A DNA stretch of 64,000 bases from Nocardioides dongkuii (GTDB taxonomy: Bacteria > Actinomycetota > Actinomycetes > Propionibacteriales > Nocardioidaceae). How positions within the stretch are numbered: position 1 is the first letter of the stretch; each line of letters starts with the position of its first letter. The position numbers and the translations under genes were made by a program. The DNA is taken from the NCBI RefSeq assembly GCF_014127485.1, contig NZ_CP059903.1, positions 868,001-932,000 on the forward strand, given 5' to 3'. The notes under the pieces are model-generated. The model had not been told where the DNA came from and ran no database searches. It saw only the letters and a list, made by a program, of their open reading frames with translations. Below are positions 19,817-28,802 of this stretch, one piece after another.

Positions 19817-21676
19817 ATGACCACCAGACGCATCTCCGCCGTCCTCGTCGCGCTCGCGATGCCCGCCGCGATGCTGGCGGCCGCACCACTCGGCGAGGCG
19901 GCTCCCGCGCCCGCCGCCGGACCCGCGGCACCCGGCGCCGCGCCGAAGGCCCCCGCCAAGGTCCCCACCGCCACGGGGTACGGCGGCGCGGTCTCCACCG
20001 TCGACCCGTACGCCACCCGCGTCGGGCTGCGCGTGCTCAAGCGCGGCGGCAACGCCGTCGACGCGGCCGTCGCGACCGCGGCGGCGCTGGGCGTCACGGA
20101 GCCGTACAGCGCCGGCATCGGCGGCGGTGGCTACTTCCTGGTCTACGACGCGAAGTCGGGCAAGGTCCGCAGCATCGACGGCCGCGAGACCGCCCCGAAG
20201 GACATCCCCCGCGACGCGTTCATCGACCCCGCGACCGGCGAGCCGTACCCGTTCACCCCCGACCTGGTGACCAGCGGCGTCTCCGTCGGCACCCCGGGCA
20301 CCCCCGCGACCTGGCAGAAGGCGCTGGACCGCTGGGGCACCTGGTCGCTCGCGGAGAGCCTGGCGCCCGCCACCCGGCTGGCCCGCAAGGGGTTCCGCGT
20401 CGACGACACCTTCCGGCAGCAGACCCTCGACAACGAGGAGCGGTTCACGGCGTTCACCTCGACCCGCAAGCTGTTCTGGCGGGGCGGCGACGCGCCGCGC
20501 GTCGGGTCGACGTTCCGCAACCCCGACCTGGCCCGCACCTACGAGCTGCTCGCCGAGCGCGGCCTCCGCCCGTTCTACGACGGCGCCCTCGCCCGCGAGA
20601 TCGTGCGCACCGCGCGGAAGCCCCCGAAGACCAAGAACACCGACCTGCCCGTCCCGCGCGGCTACCTGCGCACCTCCGACCTCGCCCGCTACGAGGTCCG
20701 GATGCAGAAGCCGACCCGGGTCCGCTACCGCGGCCACGAGGTCTTCGGCATGCGGCCCTCCTCCAGCGGCGGCTCGACGGTCGGGGAGGCGCTGAACATC
20801 CTCAAGCGCTTCGACCTCGCCGGCATGTCGCGCACCGACGCGCTGCACCACTACCTCGAGGCCAGCGCGCTCGCGTTCGCCGACCGGGGCAAGTACGTCG
20901 GCGACCCGGCGTACACCGACGTCCCGCTGAAGCGGCTGCTCGACCCCGAGTACGGCGCGGAGCGGGCCTGCCTGCTCGACCCGGCGCAGGCGATGGCCAA
21001 GCCCACCGCGGCCGGCGACGTCCGGTCCTACGACGGGGAGTGCGACGGCGCGCCGCGGACGGCGGAGCCGGCCGAGGACACCGAGAACATCTCGACCACC
21101 AACCTCACGGTCGCCGACCGGTGGGGCAACGTCGTCGAGTACACGCTGACCATCGAGCAGACCGGCGGGTCGGGCATCGTCGTGCCGGGCCGCGGGTTCC
21201 TGCTCAACAACGAGCTCACCGACTTCAGCACGGTCTGGGAGAAGAGCGACCCCAACCGGATCCAGCCCGGCAAGCGGCCGCGCTCCTCGATGGCGCCGAC
21301 GATCGTGCTCAAGGGCGGCAAGCCGTACCTCGCGGTCGGCTCGCCCGGCGGCTCCACGATCATCACCACCGTCCTGCAGCTGCTGGTCGGCCGGATCGAC
21401 CTCGGTCTCGGGCTGCCGCAGGCCCTCGCGATGCCGCGCGCCGCGCAGCGCAACACCGCCAACGTGACCGCGGAGCCGGCGTTCATCGAGCAGTACGGCG
21501 CGGCCCTCGAGGCGCTCGGCCACACGCTGGTGCCCGCGGGCGACGCGCTCACCAGCGCCGCCCAGATCGGGGCGGCGACCGGCATCGAGCTGCGTCCCGG
21601 CGGCCGGATGATCGCGGTCTCCGAGCCGGAGCGGCGCGGCGGCGGCTCGGCCGCGGTGGTGCGCCCGCGCAAGTGA
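19817..21676 (+). CDS. ggt: Gamma-glutamyltransferase, secreted
   Basis: An exported glutathione/gamma-glutamyl hydrolase and transferase made as a precursor that cleaves itself. The N-terminus has a signal peptide (MTTRRISAVLVALAMPAAMLAAAPLGEA) followed by an Ala/Pro linker. The large-subunit motifs RGGNAVDAAVATAAALGVTEPYSAGIGGGG and RPSSSGGSTVGEAL are clear. The processing site and nucleophile are in ENISTTNLTVADRWGN (about residues 423-438), where TTN replaces the more common TTH. PRSSMAPTIVLKGG and GSPGGSTIITTVLQ complete the small subunit. 619 aa. A GGAGG ribosome-binding site precedes the ATG. Confidence 0.94.
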   Translation: MTTRRISAVLVALAMPAAMLAAAPLGEAAPAPAAGPAAPGAAPKAPAKVPTATGYGGAVSTVDPYATRVGLRVLKRGGNAVDAAVATAAALGVTEPYSAGIGGGGYFLVYDAKSGKVRSIDGRETAPKDIPRDAFIDPATGEPYPFTPDLVTSGVSVGTPGTPATWQKALDRWGTWSLAESLAPATRLARKGFRVDDTFRQQTLDNEERFTAFTSTRKLFWRGGDAPRVGSTFRNPDLARTYELLAERGLRPFYDGALAREIVRTARKPPKTKNTDLPVPRGYLRTSDLARYEVRMQKPTRVRYRGHEVFGMRPSSSGGSTVGEALNILKRFDLAGMSRTDALHHYLEASALAFADRGKYVGDPAYTDVPLKRLLDPEYGAERACLLDPAQAMAKPTAAGDVRSYDGECDGAPRTAEPAEDTENISTTNLTVADRWGNVVEYTLTIEQTGGSGIVVPGRGFLLNNELTDFSTVWEKSDPNRIQPGKRPRSSMAPTIVLKGGKPYLAVGSPGGSTIITTVLQLLVGRIDLGLGLPQALAMPRAAQRNTANVTAEPAFIEQYGAALEALGHTLVPAGDALTSAAQIGAATGIELRPGGRMIAVSEPERRGGGSAAVVRPRK

Positions 21677-21726
21677 CGCCTGGACAGGCCGGGCCGGGGG
21701 TCGGCGCCGCGACGTACCGTGGTGCG

Positions 21727-22392
21727 GTGCCGACCCCCGCTCCCGCCTCGACGTCCCGCGCGTCCGGGTGGGTCGAGATCACCACGCCCGACGAGCTCGT
21801 CGGCGTCCTCGGCGTGCCCTCGGACCGCGCGCGCGACAAGGTCCGGACGGCGCTGCTCCCGGTCGACCGTGACTGGCTCGCGGCCTCGCCGTTCTGCGTG
21901 CTGGCCACCGCGTCGGCGACCGGCGCGTGCGATGCGTCCCCGAAGGGCGACCCGCCGGGGTCGCTGGTGCACGTGCTCGACGACCGCACGATCGCGCTGG
22001 CCGAGCGGCCCGGCAACCGTCGTGCCGACGGCTACCGCAACATCCTCGAGAACCCCCGGGTCGGGCTGAACTTCCTGATCCCCGGCCGCGGCGACACGCT
22101 GCGCGTCAACGGCCGCGCGCGGCTGGTCTCCGACGCGCCGTTCTTCGACGAGCTGGCCGTCAAGGGGCACCGGCCGCTGCTCGCGGTGGTCGTCGAGATC
22201 GACGAGATCTTCTTCCACTGCGCGAAGGCGTTCCTCCGGTCGGCGCTCTGGCAGCCCGAGACCTGGGACCCGGAGGCGAGGGTCCCGCGGCGTGCGGTCA
22301 TCGCCCGGGAGGTCGAGCCGACCGGGATGACCGTCGAGCAGCTCGACGACTACTACGCGCCGGAGAACTACGGGAAGAGCCTCTATGCCTGA
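21727..22392 (+). CDS. Pyridoxamine 5'-phosphate oxidase family flavoprotein
   Basis: A 221-aa split-barrel flavin-binding protein of the MSMEG_1061/DR2398-like subfamily. Motifs are WLAASPFCVLATASATGACDASPKGDPPG, the FMN-phosphate region RRADGYRNILENPRVGLNFLIPGR, and HCAKAFLRSALWQPETW. The GTG at 21727 lies 6 nt after TACCGT and gives the subfamily length. It overlaps dapF by 8 nt. Likely a flavin-dependent reductase of unknown substrate. Confidence 0.88.
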   Translation: MPTPAPASTSRASGWVEITTPDELVGVLGVPSDRARDKVRTALLPVDRDWLAASPFCVLATASATGACDASPKGDPPGSLVHVLDDRTIALAERPGNRRADGYRNILENPRVGLNFLIPGRGDTLRVNGRARLVSDAPFFDELAVKGHRPLLAVVVEIDEIFFHCAKAFLRSALWQPETWDPEARVPRRAVIAREVEPTGMTVEQLDDYYAPENYGKSLYA

Positions 22393-23248
22393 CGCGGGCT
22401 ACCCCTTCCTCAAGGGGCACGGCACCGAGAACGACTTCGTGCTGCTGCCCGACCACGACGGCACCGTGCACGGCGCGCTCGACCCGGCGCGGGTCCGCGC
22501 GCTGTGCGACCGGCGGGCCGGGATCGGCGGCGACGGCGTGCTGCGCGTCGTCCGCACCGCGGCGTACGACGAGGCCGCGGCGCTGGTGCCCGAGGGCGCG
22601 GCGGAGTGGTTCATGGACTACCGCAACGCCGACGGCTCGGCGTCGGAGATGTGCGGCAACGGCATCCGGGTCTTCGCCCGGCACCTGGTCGACGAGGGGC
22701 TGGTCGACGCCGCGGCACCCATCGCGATCGGCACCCGCGACGGGGTGAAGGTCCTGCACGTCGACGCCGACTCCGGCCTGGTGACCGCCGACATGGGCGT
22801 GCCGCGGGTCCTCGGCGACACCTCGGTGACCGTCGACGGGTCGAGTTGGGCCGCCCTTCACGTCGACATGGGCAATCCTCACGCGGTCGCGTTCGTGGGG
22901 TCGCTCGACGACGCCGGCACGCTGCTCGAGCCGCCTGGCCACGACCCCGCGGTCTACCCGCACGGTGTGAACGTCGAGCTGGTCGCCGCTCGCGGTGAGC
23001 GGCACGTCGCGATGCGCGTCCACGAGCGCGGCTCCGGTGAGACCCGCTCCTGCGGCACCGGCGCCTGCGCGGTGATGGTCGCCGCCGCCCTGCGCGACGG
23101 CGCCGCCGGCGACGGCCCACCCGCCGCCGACCTCGCCTACCGCGTCGACGTCCCCGGCGGCACCCTCACCGTCACCTGGACCGCCGCCGGCCGGGTGCTC
23201 CTCACCGGCCCCGCCGTCATCGTCGCCCGGGGCACCACCTCCCTCTGA
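22385..23248 (+). CDS. dapF: Diaminopimelate epimerase DapF
   Basis: DapF converts LL-DAP to meso-DAP for lysine and peptidoglycan synthesis. Both catalytic cysteines are visible: EMCGNGIRVFARH and ETRSCGTGACAVMVA. The N-terminal KGHGTENDFVLLPD and the VDMGNPHAVAFV motif are typical. 287 aa is normal. Its start lies within the end of the PPOX gene. Confidence 0.96.
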   Translation: MPDAGYPFLKGHGTENDFVLLPDHDGTVHGALDPARVRALCDRRAGIGGDGVLRVVRTAAYDEAAALVPEGAAEWFMDYRNADGSASEMCGNGIRVFARHLVDEGLVDAAAPIAIGTRDGVKVLHVDADSGLVTADMGVPRVLGDTSVTVDGSSWAALHVDMGNPHAVAFVGSLDDAGTLLEPPGHDPAVYPHGVNVELVAARGERHVAMRVHERGSGETRSCGTGACAVMVAAALRDGAAGDGPPAADLAYRVDVPGGTLTVTWTAAGRVLLTGPAVIVARGTTSL

Positions 23249-23549
23249 CCGCGCTTTCTTCGGTCGAGTCGGCGTGAGTTGCCTGCCGAGCCGGCGTGAG
23301 TTGCCGGGGACGATTCACCGGTCGACCGGTGAATCGTCCGCTTGACCGACGGAGCTTCATCGGTCAAGCGGCAGGTTCGTCGGTCCAGTACGCCGGCCCG
23401 CGCGGCCGGCCTATGTCCGCGCGGCGGCCGCGCCCCGCCGCCCGCGCGGACACAAGCGCCGACTCGGCGACCCCGAGACCCCGCGACCCCGCGACCCGGT
23501 CTGCGTTGCCGGCGTACGACCACGAGCGGAGCGGACCGAGGGGTCCCGC
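23249..23549. repeat. Cluster of palindromes between dapF and the SDR gene
   Basis: This gap has no convincing gene. It holds two direct repeats of CCGGCGTGAGTTGCC type (about 23270-23305); a perfect 32-nt palindrome at 23308-23339 with half-site GGACGATTCACCGGTC; a 10-bp inverted repeat, GCTTGACCGA at 23340-23349 against TCGGTCAAGC at 23360-23369; an 11-bp inverted repeat, TGTCCGCGCGG and CCGCGCGGACA, around 23413-23453; and GCCGACTCGGC near 23457-23468. Some may terminate dapF, but most look like accumulated mobile palindromes. Confidence 0.7.
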
Positions 23550-23555
23550 TACCCT
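23550..23555 (+). promoter_or_regulatory. -10 element of the SDR gene, leaderless type
   Basis: TACCCT ends 7 nt before the ATG at 23563. Confidence 0.4.
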
Positions 23556-23562
23556 CCGGTGC

Positions 23563-24339
23563 ATGGACATCAAGGGAGCCAGTGCCATCGTCACGGGCGG
23601 GGCGTCGGGCATCGGCGCGGCCGCTGCCCGCCAGCTCGCCGCTCGCGGCGCCGTCGTGGTCGTCGCCGACCTGCAGGCCGACAAGGGCGAGGCGCTCGCC
23701 GAGGAGATCGGCGGCGTCTTCGCGCAGGTCGACGTGACCCAGACCGACCAGATCGCCGCCGCCGTCAAGGCCGCCGCCGAGATCGCCCCGCTGCGGGCGG
23801 TCGTGAACTCCGCCGGCATCGGCTGGGCCTCGCGCACCATCGGCCGCGACGGCCAGGTCGAGTCGGCGCACTCGCTGGAGGCCTTCACCAAGGTGATCGC
23901 GATCAACCTGATCGGCACCTTCGACATGGTCCGCCAGGCGGCGACCGTGATGAGCACCCTGGACCCGACCGAGAGCGGCGAGCGCGGCGCGATCGTCAAC
24001 CTCGCCAGCGTCGCGGCGTTCGACGGCCAGATCGGCCAGGCGGCGTACTCCGCCTCCAAGGGCGGCGTCGTCGGCATGACCCTCCCCGTCGCGCGCGACC
24101 TCTCCGCCGCCGGCATCCGCCTCAACACCGTCGCGCCCGGCCTGATCGAGACCCCGATCTACGGCGAGGGCCCGGAGTCCGAGGCGTTCAAGGCCAAGCT
24201 CGGGGAGAGCGTGCTGTTCCCCAAGCGCCTCGGCACCCCCGACGAGCTGGCCTCGATGGTCCTCGAGTGCCTCACCAACTCCTACATGAACGCCGAGACG
24301 ATCCGCGTCGACGGCGGCATCCGGATGCCCCCGAAGTAG
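23563..24339 (+). CDS. Short-chain dehydrogenase/reductase (type 2 hydroxyacyl-CoA dehydrogenase-like)
   Basis: A 258-aa NAD(P)-dependent SDR with the Rossmann motif VTGGASGIGAAAARQL, the Asp of VVVVADLQ that favours NAD, NSAGIG in place of NNAG, the catalytic Ser and YxxxK (NLASVAAFDGQIGQAAYSASKGG) and a C-terminal RVDGGIRMPPK. Overall pattern resembles HSD10-type 3-hydroxyacyl-CoA dehydrogenases. The ATG at 23563 follows a TACCCT hexamer; the frame upstream is palindromic intergenic sequence. Confidence 0.9.
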   Translation: MDIKGASAIVTGGASGIGAAAARQLAARGAVVVVADLQADKGEALAEEIGGVFAQVDVTQTDQIAAAVKAAAEIAPLRAVVNSAGIGWASRTIGRDGQVESAHSLEAFTKVIAINLIGTFDMVRQAATVMSTLDPTESGERGAIVNLASVAAFDGQIGQAAYSASKGGVVGMTLPVARDLSAAGIRLNTVAPGLIETPIYGEGPESEAFKAKLGESVLFPKRLGTPDELASMVLECLTNSYMNAETIRVDGGIRMPPK

Positions 24340-24346
24340 CCGGCGG

Positions 24347-24898
24347 CTACCCCGCCGAGCGGCCCATGCGCGCCAGCAGGGCGCGCTCGCGCGGGGCGTC
24401 GTCGGGGACGGGTACGGCGGGCGCGCAGACGCCGTCGAGGTACAGGTTGTCGCCGAACCCCTCGAGCGCGGTCTCGATCGTGTCCAGCTCCGCGTCGGTG
24501 AAGCCGGCGTCCTGGCCGAGCCCGCGGGCGAGGTCCCAGCGGTGCACCAGCATGTCGAAGCCGTAGAAGTCGGCGAGGGTCGCCGCGACCGACGTGCGGC
24601 CGAAGTGGCCGTCGTACTCCGTCTCGACGAAGTCGCGGTCCTCGGCGGCCCGGCGTACGGCGGCGAGGTGCGCGCCCCAGGCCCGGGCGGGATCGAGGTC
24701 GAGGTCGGGGGCGGGACCGAGGCCGGCGCCGCGCTGCTCGAGGAAGTTGCGCTGCGTCTCGACGACGTGCCGCAGCACGTCGCGTGAGGTCCAGCCGGCG
24801 CAGGGACTGGCGCCGTCCCAGGTGCCACCGGCGTCGACGACGGAGGTGAAGCGGGCGGCGTTGGCGTGGAAGCCGGACAGGCGGTCGTGGTTGCTCAT
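24347..24898 (-). CDS. DinB/maleylpyruvate isomerase-type mycothiol-fold protein
   Basis: A 183-aa protein of the TIGR03086-like group: CAGWTSRDVLRHVVETQRNFLEQRG carries the first His and FYGFDMLVHRWDLARGLG the later His of the putative metal site. It belongs to the four-helix mycothiol-dependent superfamily; the reaction is unknown. It is divergent from the AraC regulator at 24950, with a perfect palindrome between them. Confidence 0.87.
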   Translation of the reverse strand: MSNHDRLSGFHANAARFTSVVDAGGTWDGASPCAGWTSRDVLRHVVETQRNFLEQRGAGLGPAPDLDLDPARAWGAHLAAVRRAAEDRDFVETEYDGHFGRTSVAATLADFYGFDMLVHRWDLARGLGQDAGFTDAELDTIETALEGFGDNLYLDGVCAPAVPVPDDAPRERALLARMGRSAG

Positions 24899-24929
24899 GC
24901 CGCCATCGTGGCCCGGCCACGGGTGGCGG

Positions 24930-24941
24930 TTCTTGCAAGAA
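24930..24941. promoter_or_regulatory. Palindromic operator between DinB-like and AraC genes
   Basis: TTCTTGCAAGAA is a perfect 12-nt palindrome in the 51-nt gap between two divergent start codons. It ends 8 nt before the AraC ATG, so binding would block or organise both promoters. Confidence 0.5.
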
Positions 24942-24949
24942 TCCGACAC

Positions 24950-25777
24950 ATGGCGCGCCCCACGGACCCGACCGAGCGTGCCCACCTGCGCGACCAGGAC
25001 GGCTGGAGCCCGCCGATCTTCCGGTACGCGCCGGCCCCGGCGCTCGCCGACGTCGTACGCCGCTACTGGATGCCGGTCTGGTCGCTGCCGCCCGGCGCGA
25101 CGACCGTGCAGCGGGTGCTGCAGTACCCGGTCTGCCTAGTCGTGGTGGCGCGCGACTACGCGCTGCTCGTCGGCCCGCAGCGGGGGCTGTCGGTGCAGGA
25201 GCTGGCCGGGGAGGGCTGGGCCCTCGGCACCATGTTCCAACCCGCCGCCGGGCGGGCGCTCGCCGGCGGGCCCGTGGACCGGCTCACCGACGCGACGGTC
25301 CCGCTGGAGCAGGCGGCGGGCCTCGACGGAGCGGCGCTGGCGCACGCCGTGCGGGACGCGGTCGGTGACGGTCCGCTGGACCCGGCCCGGCGGCAGGCGG
25401 CGGTCGACGTGGTCGAGGACGCGCTGACCGCGCTGCTTCCCGTCGACGAGGAGGGCCTGCTCGTGAACGCCGTCGTCGAGCACGTCGAGGGCGATCCGCG
25501 GGTCCAGCGGGTCAGTCAGGTGTGCGAGAAGTTCAGGCTCTCCGAGCGCACCCTGCAGCGGCTCACCCGTCACCGGCTGGGCCTGACCCCGAAGTGGCTC
25601 GTTCAGCGGCGCCGCCTCCACGAGGCCGCCGAGCTGCTGCGGTCGGGGGAGCCCCGCGACCTCGCGCGAGTCGCCGTCGAGCTCGGGTACGCCGACCAGG
25701 CCCACTTCTCCCGCGACTTCCGCACCGCGACCGGACTCACCCCCGGTCAGTTCGCGGCCGAGCCGCCCCCCACCTAG
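24950..25777 (+). CDS. AraC family transcriptional regulator
   Basis: A 275-aa regulator. The N-terminal ~150 residues (RYAPAPALADVVRRYWMPVWSLPPG...) resemble the DUF6597-type sensing domain. The C-terminus has two HTHs: VSQVCEKFRLSERTLQRLTRHRLGLTPKWL and DLARVAVELGYADQAHFSRDFRTATGLTPGQF. The gene's stop overlaps the stop of the convergent kinase gene within CTAG. Confidence 0.9.
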   Translation: MARPTDPTERAHLRDQDGWSPPIFRYAPAPALADVVRRYWMPVWSLPPGATTVQRVLQYPVCLVVVARDYALLVGPQRGLSVQELAGEGWALGTMFQPAAGRALAGGPVDRLTDATVPLEQAAGLDGAALAHAVRDAVGDGPLDPARRQAAVDVVEDALTALLPVDEEGLLVNAVVEHVEGDPRVQRVSQVCEKFRLSERTLQRLTRHRLGLTPKWLVQRRRLHEAAELLRSGEPRDLARVAVELGYADQAHFSRDFRTATGLTPGQFAAEPPPT

Positions 25778-26364
25778 GACGATCCCGCCGAGAGCCCGCT
25801 GACGTCGACGACCAGGTCGGCGCGGGCGGCGGCGGCGGAGACCAGGCGGGCGTTGGGCTCGTCGACGCGCGCGACCCACTCCCGGGCGGCGGCGGGGGAC
25901 TTGCCGAAGGCCACATGCCGGGCGACCAGCCGCGCGCGGCGTACGTCGTCGTCGAGGTGCAGGTGCCAGACGACGTCGACCTCGGCGCGGACCGCGCGCC
26001 ACCGCGGCTCGTCGAGCAGCAGGTAGTTGCCCTCGGTCACCACCGTCCCGTCGGGAGGTACGGCGAGCGCCCCGGCCAGCGGCTGCTCCAGCCCCCGCTC
26101 GAACGCCGGCGCGACGACGTCCGGCTCGCGCGCCCGGACCCGCCGCAGCAGGACGGCGTACCCCTCGGCGTCGAAGGTCTCCGGCGCGCCCTTGCGGTCC
26201 TGCAGCCCGCGCCGGACGAGCTCGACGTCGGCGTAGTGGAAGCCGTCCATGGGTACTACCGGCAGGCCGAGCGCCGCCGCCGCGGTGGACTTGCCGACCC
26301 CCGGCGGGCCGGTGATCCCGAGCAGACGTACGTCGCGCGGGACCGGCGGCAGCAGCACGGGCAT
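25774..26364 (-). CDS. Nucleoside/nucleotide kinase family protein
   Basis: A 196-aa P-loop kinase like the uridine kinase/PanK-type small kinases. Walker A is GPPGVGKSTAAAAL near residue 20, followed by VPMDGFHYADVELVRRGLQDRKGAPETFD, where the DGFH motif contacts substrate, and TVVTEGNYLLLDEPRW. Sugar, nucleoside or pantothenate are all possible substrates. It is divergent from hflX. Confidence 0.85.
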   Translation of the reverse strand: MPVLLPPVPRDVRLLGITGPPGVGKSTAAAALGLPVVPMDGFHYADVELVRRGLQDRKGAPETFDAEGYAVLLRRVRAREPDVVAPAFERGLEQPLAGALAVPPDGTVVTEGNYLLLDEPRWRAVRAEVDVVWHLHLDDDVRRARLVARHVAFGKSPAAAREWVARVDEPNARLVSAAAARADLVVDVSGLSAGSS

Positions 26365-26397
26365 AGTTAACTCCTCGCGCGTGTTCACCGAGGGACC

Positions 26398-26403
26398 TAC
26401 CCT
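26398..26403 (+). promoter_or_regulatory. -10 element of hflX, leaderless type
   Basis: TACCCT ends 9 nt before the hflX ATG. Confidence 0.4.
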
Positions 26404-26412
26404 GGAAGGCGT

Positions 26413-27939
26413 ATGACGAACGCATCTGACTTCACCCTCGACCCCGAGCTCGACGAGACCTCCGCCTGGGAGGACGCCGACAGCTTCGACGACAGCGAGC
26501 CCGACGACCCGGACTCCACCGAGCCCGAGCCCGACCTCTCCGCGCCGGACCCCGAGGAGGTCGACCCCACCACGGGTCAGATGGACCTCGTCGAGCGCCA
26601 CCAGCTGCGCCGCGTCGCGAGCCTGCGCACCGAGCTCGAGGACGTCACCGAGGTCGAGTACCGCCAGCTCCGGCTGGAGCGCGTCGTCCTCGTCGGCGTC
26701 TGGACCGGTGGCACCGTCCAGGACGCCGAGAACTCCATGGCCGAGCTCGCCCTGCTCGCCGAGACCGCCGGCTCGGAGGTGCTCGACGCGATCTACCAGC
26801 GCCGGATGTCGCCCGACCCCGCGACGTACATCGGGCGGGGCAAGGTCGAGGGCCTCAAGGAGATCGTCGCCGCGACCGGCGCGGACACCGTGATCTGCGA
26901 CGGCGAGCTCGCCCCGAGCCAGCTGCGCAACCTCGAGGACCGGCTCAAGGTCAAGGTCGTCGACCGCACCGCGCTGATCCTGGACATCTTCGCCCAGCAC
27001 GCGAAGTCCAAGGAGGGCCAGGCGCAGGTCGAGCTGGCGCAGCTGAACTACCTCAAGCAGCGGCTGCGCGGCTGGGGCGGCAACCTGTCCCGCCAGGTCG
27101 GCGGTCGCGCCGCCGGCGGTGTCGGCATCGGTGGCCGTGGCCCCGGTGAGACCAAGATCGAGACCGACCGCCGCCGGATCAAGACCCGGATCGCCAAGCT
27201 CCGCCGCGAGCTGCGCGAGATGAAGGGCACCCGCGACACCAAGCGGTCCGAGCGCAAGCGCAACCAGATCCCTGCCGTCGCGATCGCGGGCTACACCAAC
27301 GCCGGCAAGTCCTCGCTGCTCAACCGGTTCACGAGTGCCGGGGTGCTGGTCGAGGACTCGCTGTTCGCGACCCTCGACCCGACGACGCGGCGCACGACCA
27401 CCCACGACGGGCGCATCTACACGATGAGCGACACCGTCGGCTTCGTGCGGCACCTGCCGCACCAGCTGGTGGAGGCGTTCCGCTCCACGCTGGAGGAGGT
27501 CGCGGACGCCGACCTGATCCTGCACGTCGTCGACGGCTCGCACGCCGACCCCGAGGGCCAGATCGCCGCCGTCCGCGAGGTGTTCGCCGAGATCGGCGCC
27601 AGCCAGGTGCCGGAGATCATCGTCATCAACAAGGCCGACGCGGCCGACCCGCTCGTGATCGGCCGGCTGCAGCAGCGCGAGCCGCACAGCGTGGTCGTCT
27701 CCGCGCGCACCGGCGAGGGCATCGCCGAGGCGCTCGCGTTCGTCGAGGACGAGCTGCCCCGGCCGGACGTCGAGTTCCATGCGCTGCTGCCCTACGAGCG
27801 GGGCGACCTGCTCAACCGGATCCACCAGCACGGCGAGATCGCCACCCTCGAGCACACCGGCGAGGGCACGGTCGTCCGCGGGCGAGCCAACGAGAGCCTC
27901 GCCGGCGAGCTCGCGGCGTACGCCGTCACGCCGTCCTGA
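26413..27939 (+). CDS. hflX: GTPase HflX
   Basis: HflX is a ribosome-associated GTPase that splits stalled 70S ribosomes. After an acidic disordered N-terminus (about 60 residues) come the HflX domain (DPATYIGRGKVEGLKE, FAQHAKSKEGQAQVELAQLNYLKQRL), the Gly-rich linker GIGGRGPGETKIETDRRRI and the G domain. The G1 motif is GYTNAGKSS, G3 is DTVGF and G4 is NKAD. 508 aa is typical of actinobacterial HflX. Confidence 0.95.
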   Translation: MTNASDFTLDPELDETSAWEDADSFDDSEPDDPDSTEPEPDLSAPDPEEVDPTTGQMDLVERHQLRRVASLRTELEDVTEVEYRQLRLERVVLVGVWTGGTVQDAENSMAELALLAETAGSEVLDAIYQRRMSPDPATYIGRGKVEGLKEIVAATGADTVICDGELAPSQLRNLEDRLKVKVVDRTALILDIFAQHAKSKEGQAQVELAQLNYLKQRLRGWGGNLSRQVGGRAAGGVGIGGRGPGETKIETDRRRIKTRIAKLRRELREMKGTRDTKRSERKRNQIPAVAIAGYTNAGKSSLLNRFTSAGVLVEDSLFATLDPTTRRTTTHDGRIYTMSDTVGFVRHLPHQLVEAFRSTLEEVADADLILHVVDGSHADPEGQIAAVREVFAEIGASQVPEIIVINKADAADPLVIGRLQQREPHSVVVSARTGEGIAEALAFVEDELPRPDVEFHALLPYERGDLLNRIHQHGEIATLEHTGEGTVVRGRANESLAGELAAYAVTPS

Positions 27940-28040
27940 CCTGTCCCTGAGGGGGTCGGGCGGTCTCGCCGTCCGACCGCCCCGGGCCGTAGCCCGAACG
28001 GGCCATTGGTGCCGGGCGCCGGAGGGCGGAGAATCGTCGG

Positions 28041-28802
28041 GTGGCTCACGGTGGAGGCGCCGGCGAGGCCGCGCGCGTGTCGGTGCGTGGCCGGGTGCTC
28101 CTGGGCATCGGGTCCGCGCTGGTGGTGGTGCTCGCGCTGACGGTGGTGCTCGCCGAGCGCGCCGGCGCCGACCTGTCCCGCTGCGAGCGCTTCGCCGCGG
28201 CGTCCGCCGAGCGGGCGGAGGCGGTGACCGGGGCGGGCGAGGACCTGCTCGTCATCGGTGACTCGTACGCCGCGGGGCTGCGGCTCGACCGGACCGCCGC
28301 GTCGTGGCCGAGCCGGCTGCCGGGCCGCGTGCACGTGGCCGGGTTCTCCGGCTCCGGGTTCAGCGCGACCGCCAGCGCCTGCACGGATGTCTCGTTCGCG
28401 GCCCGCGCGGCCGCGGCCCTGCGCCGCTCGGGCGCCGGGACCGTCGTCGTCGAGGGCGGGCTCAACGATCACGACCAGTCGGCGGCCGCGGTGACGGCCG
28501 GCTTCCGGCAGCTGATGCAGGTCCTCGAGGGCCGCCGCGTCGTGGTCGTCGGCCCGCCGGCCGCGCCCGCGCGGGCCGCGGAGGTGCCGGCCGTCGACCG
28601 GCTGCTGGCCGACCTCGCGGCCCGCCACGGCGCGGCGTACGTCGCGACCTCCGACCTCGAGCTGCCCTACCTCGACGACGCGCTGCACCTCACGCCCGAG
28701 GGCCACCGCGCCTTCGGCGACGCGGTGGCCCAGCGGATGACCCAGCGGATGGCCGCTCAGCTGCTGAACGCCGCGTCGAACGACGCCGCGGGCGGGTCGT
28801 AG
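28041..28802 (+). CDS. Membrane-anchored or secreted SGNH/GDSL hydrolase
   Basis: A 253-aa protein with an N-terminal hydrophobic helix (VLLGIGSALVVVLALTVVLA) acting as signal or anchor. It then shows SGNH blocks: IGDSYAAG (nucleophile Ser), GGLNDHD in block III and DALHLTPEGHRAF with the catalytic Asp and His. Likely an esterase or acetylhydrolase outside the membrane. Its last 46 nt overlap the 3' end of the opposing isomerase gene. Confidence 0.87.
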   Translation: MAHGGGAGEAARVSVRGRVLLGIGSALVVVLALTVVLAERAGADLSRCERFAAASAERAEAVTGAGEDLLVIGDSYAAGLRLDRTAASWPSRLPGRVHVAGFSGSGFSATASACTDVSFAARAAAALRRSGAGTVVVEGGLNDHDQSAAAVTAGFRQLMQVLEGRRVVVVGPPAAPARAAEVPAVDRLLADLAARHGAAYVATSDLELPYLDDALHLTPEGHRAFGDAVAQRMTQRMAAQLLNAASNDAAGGS

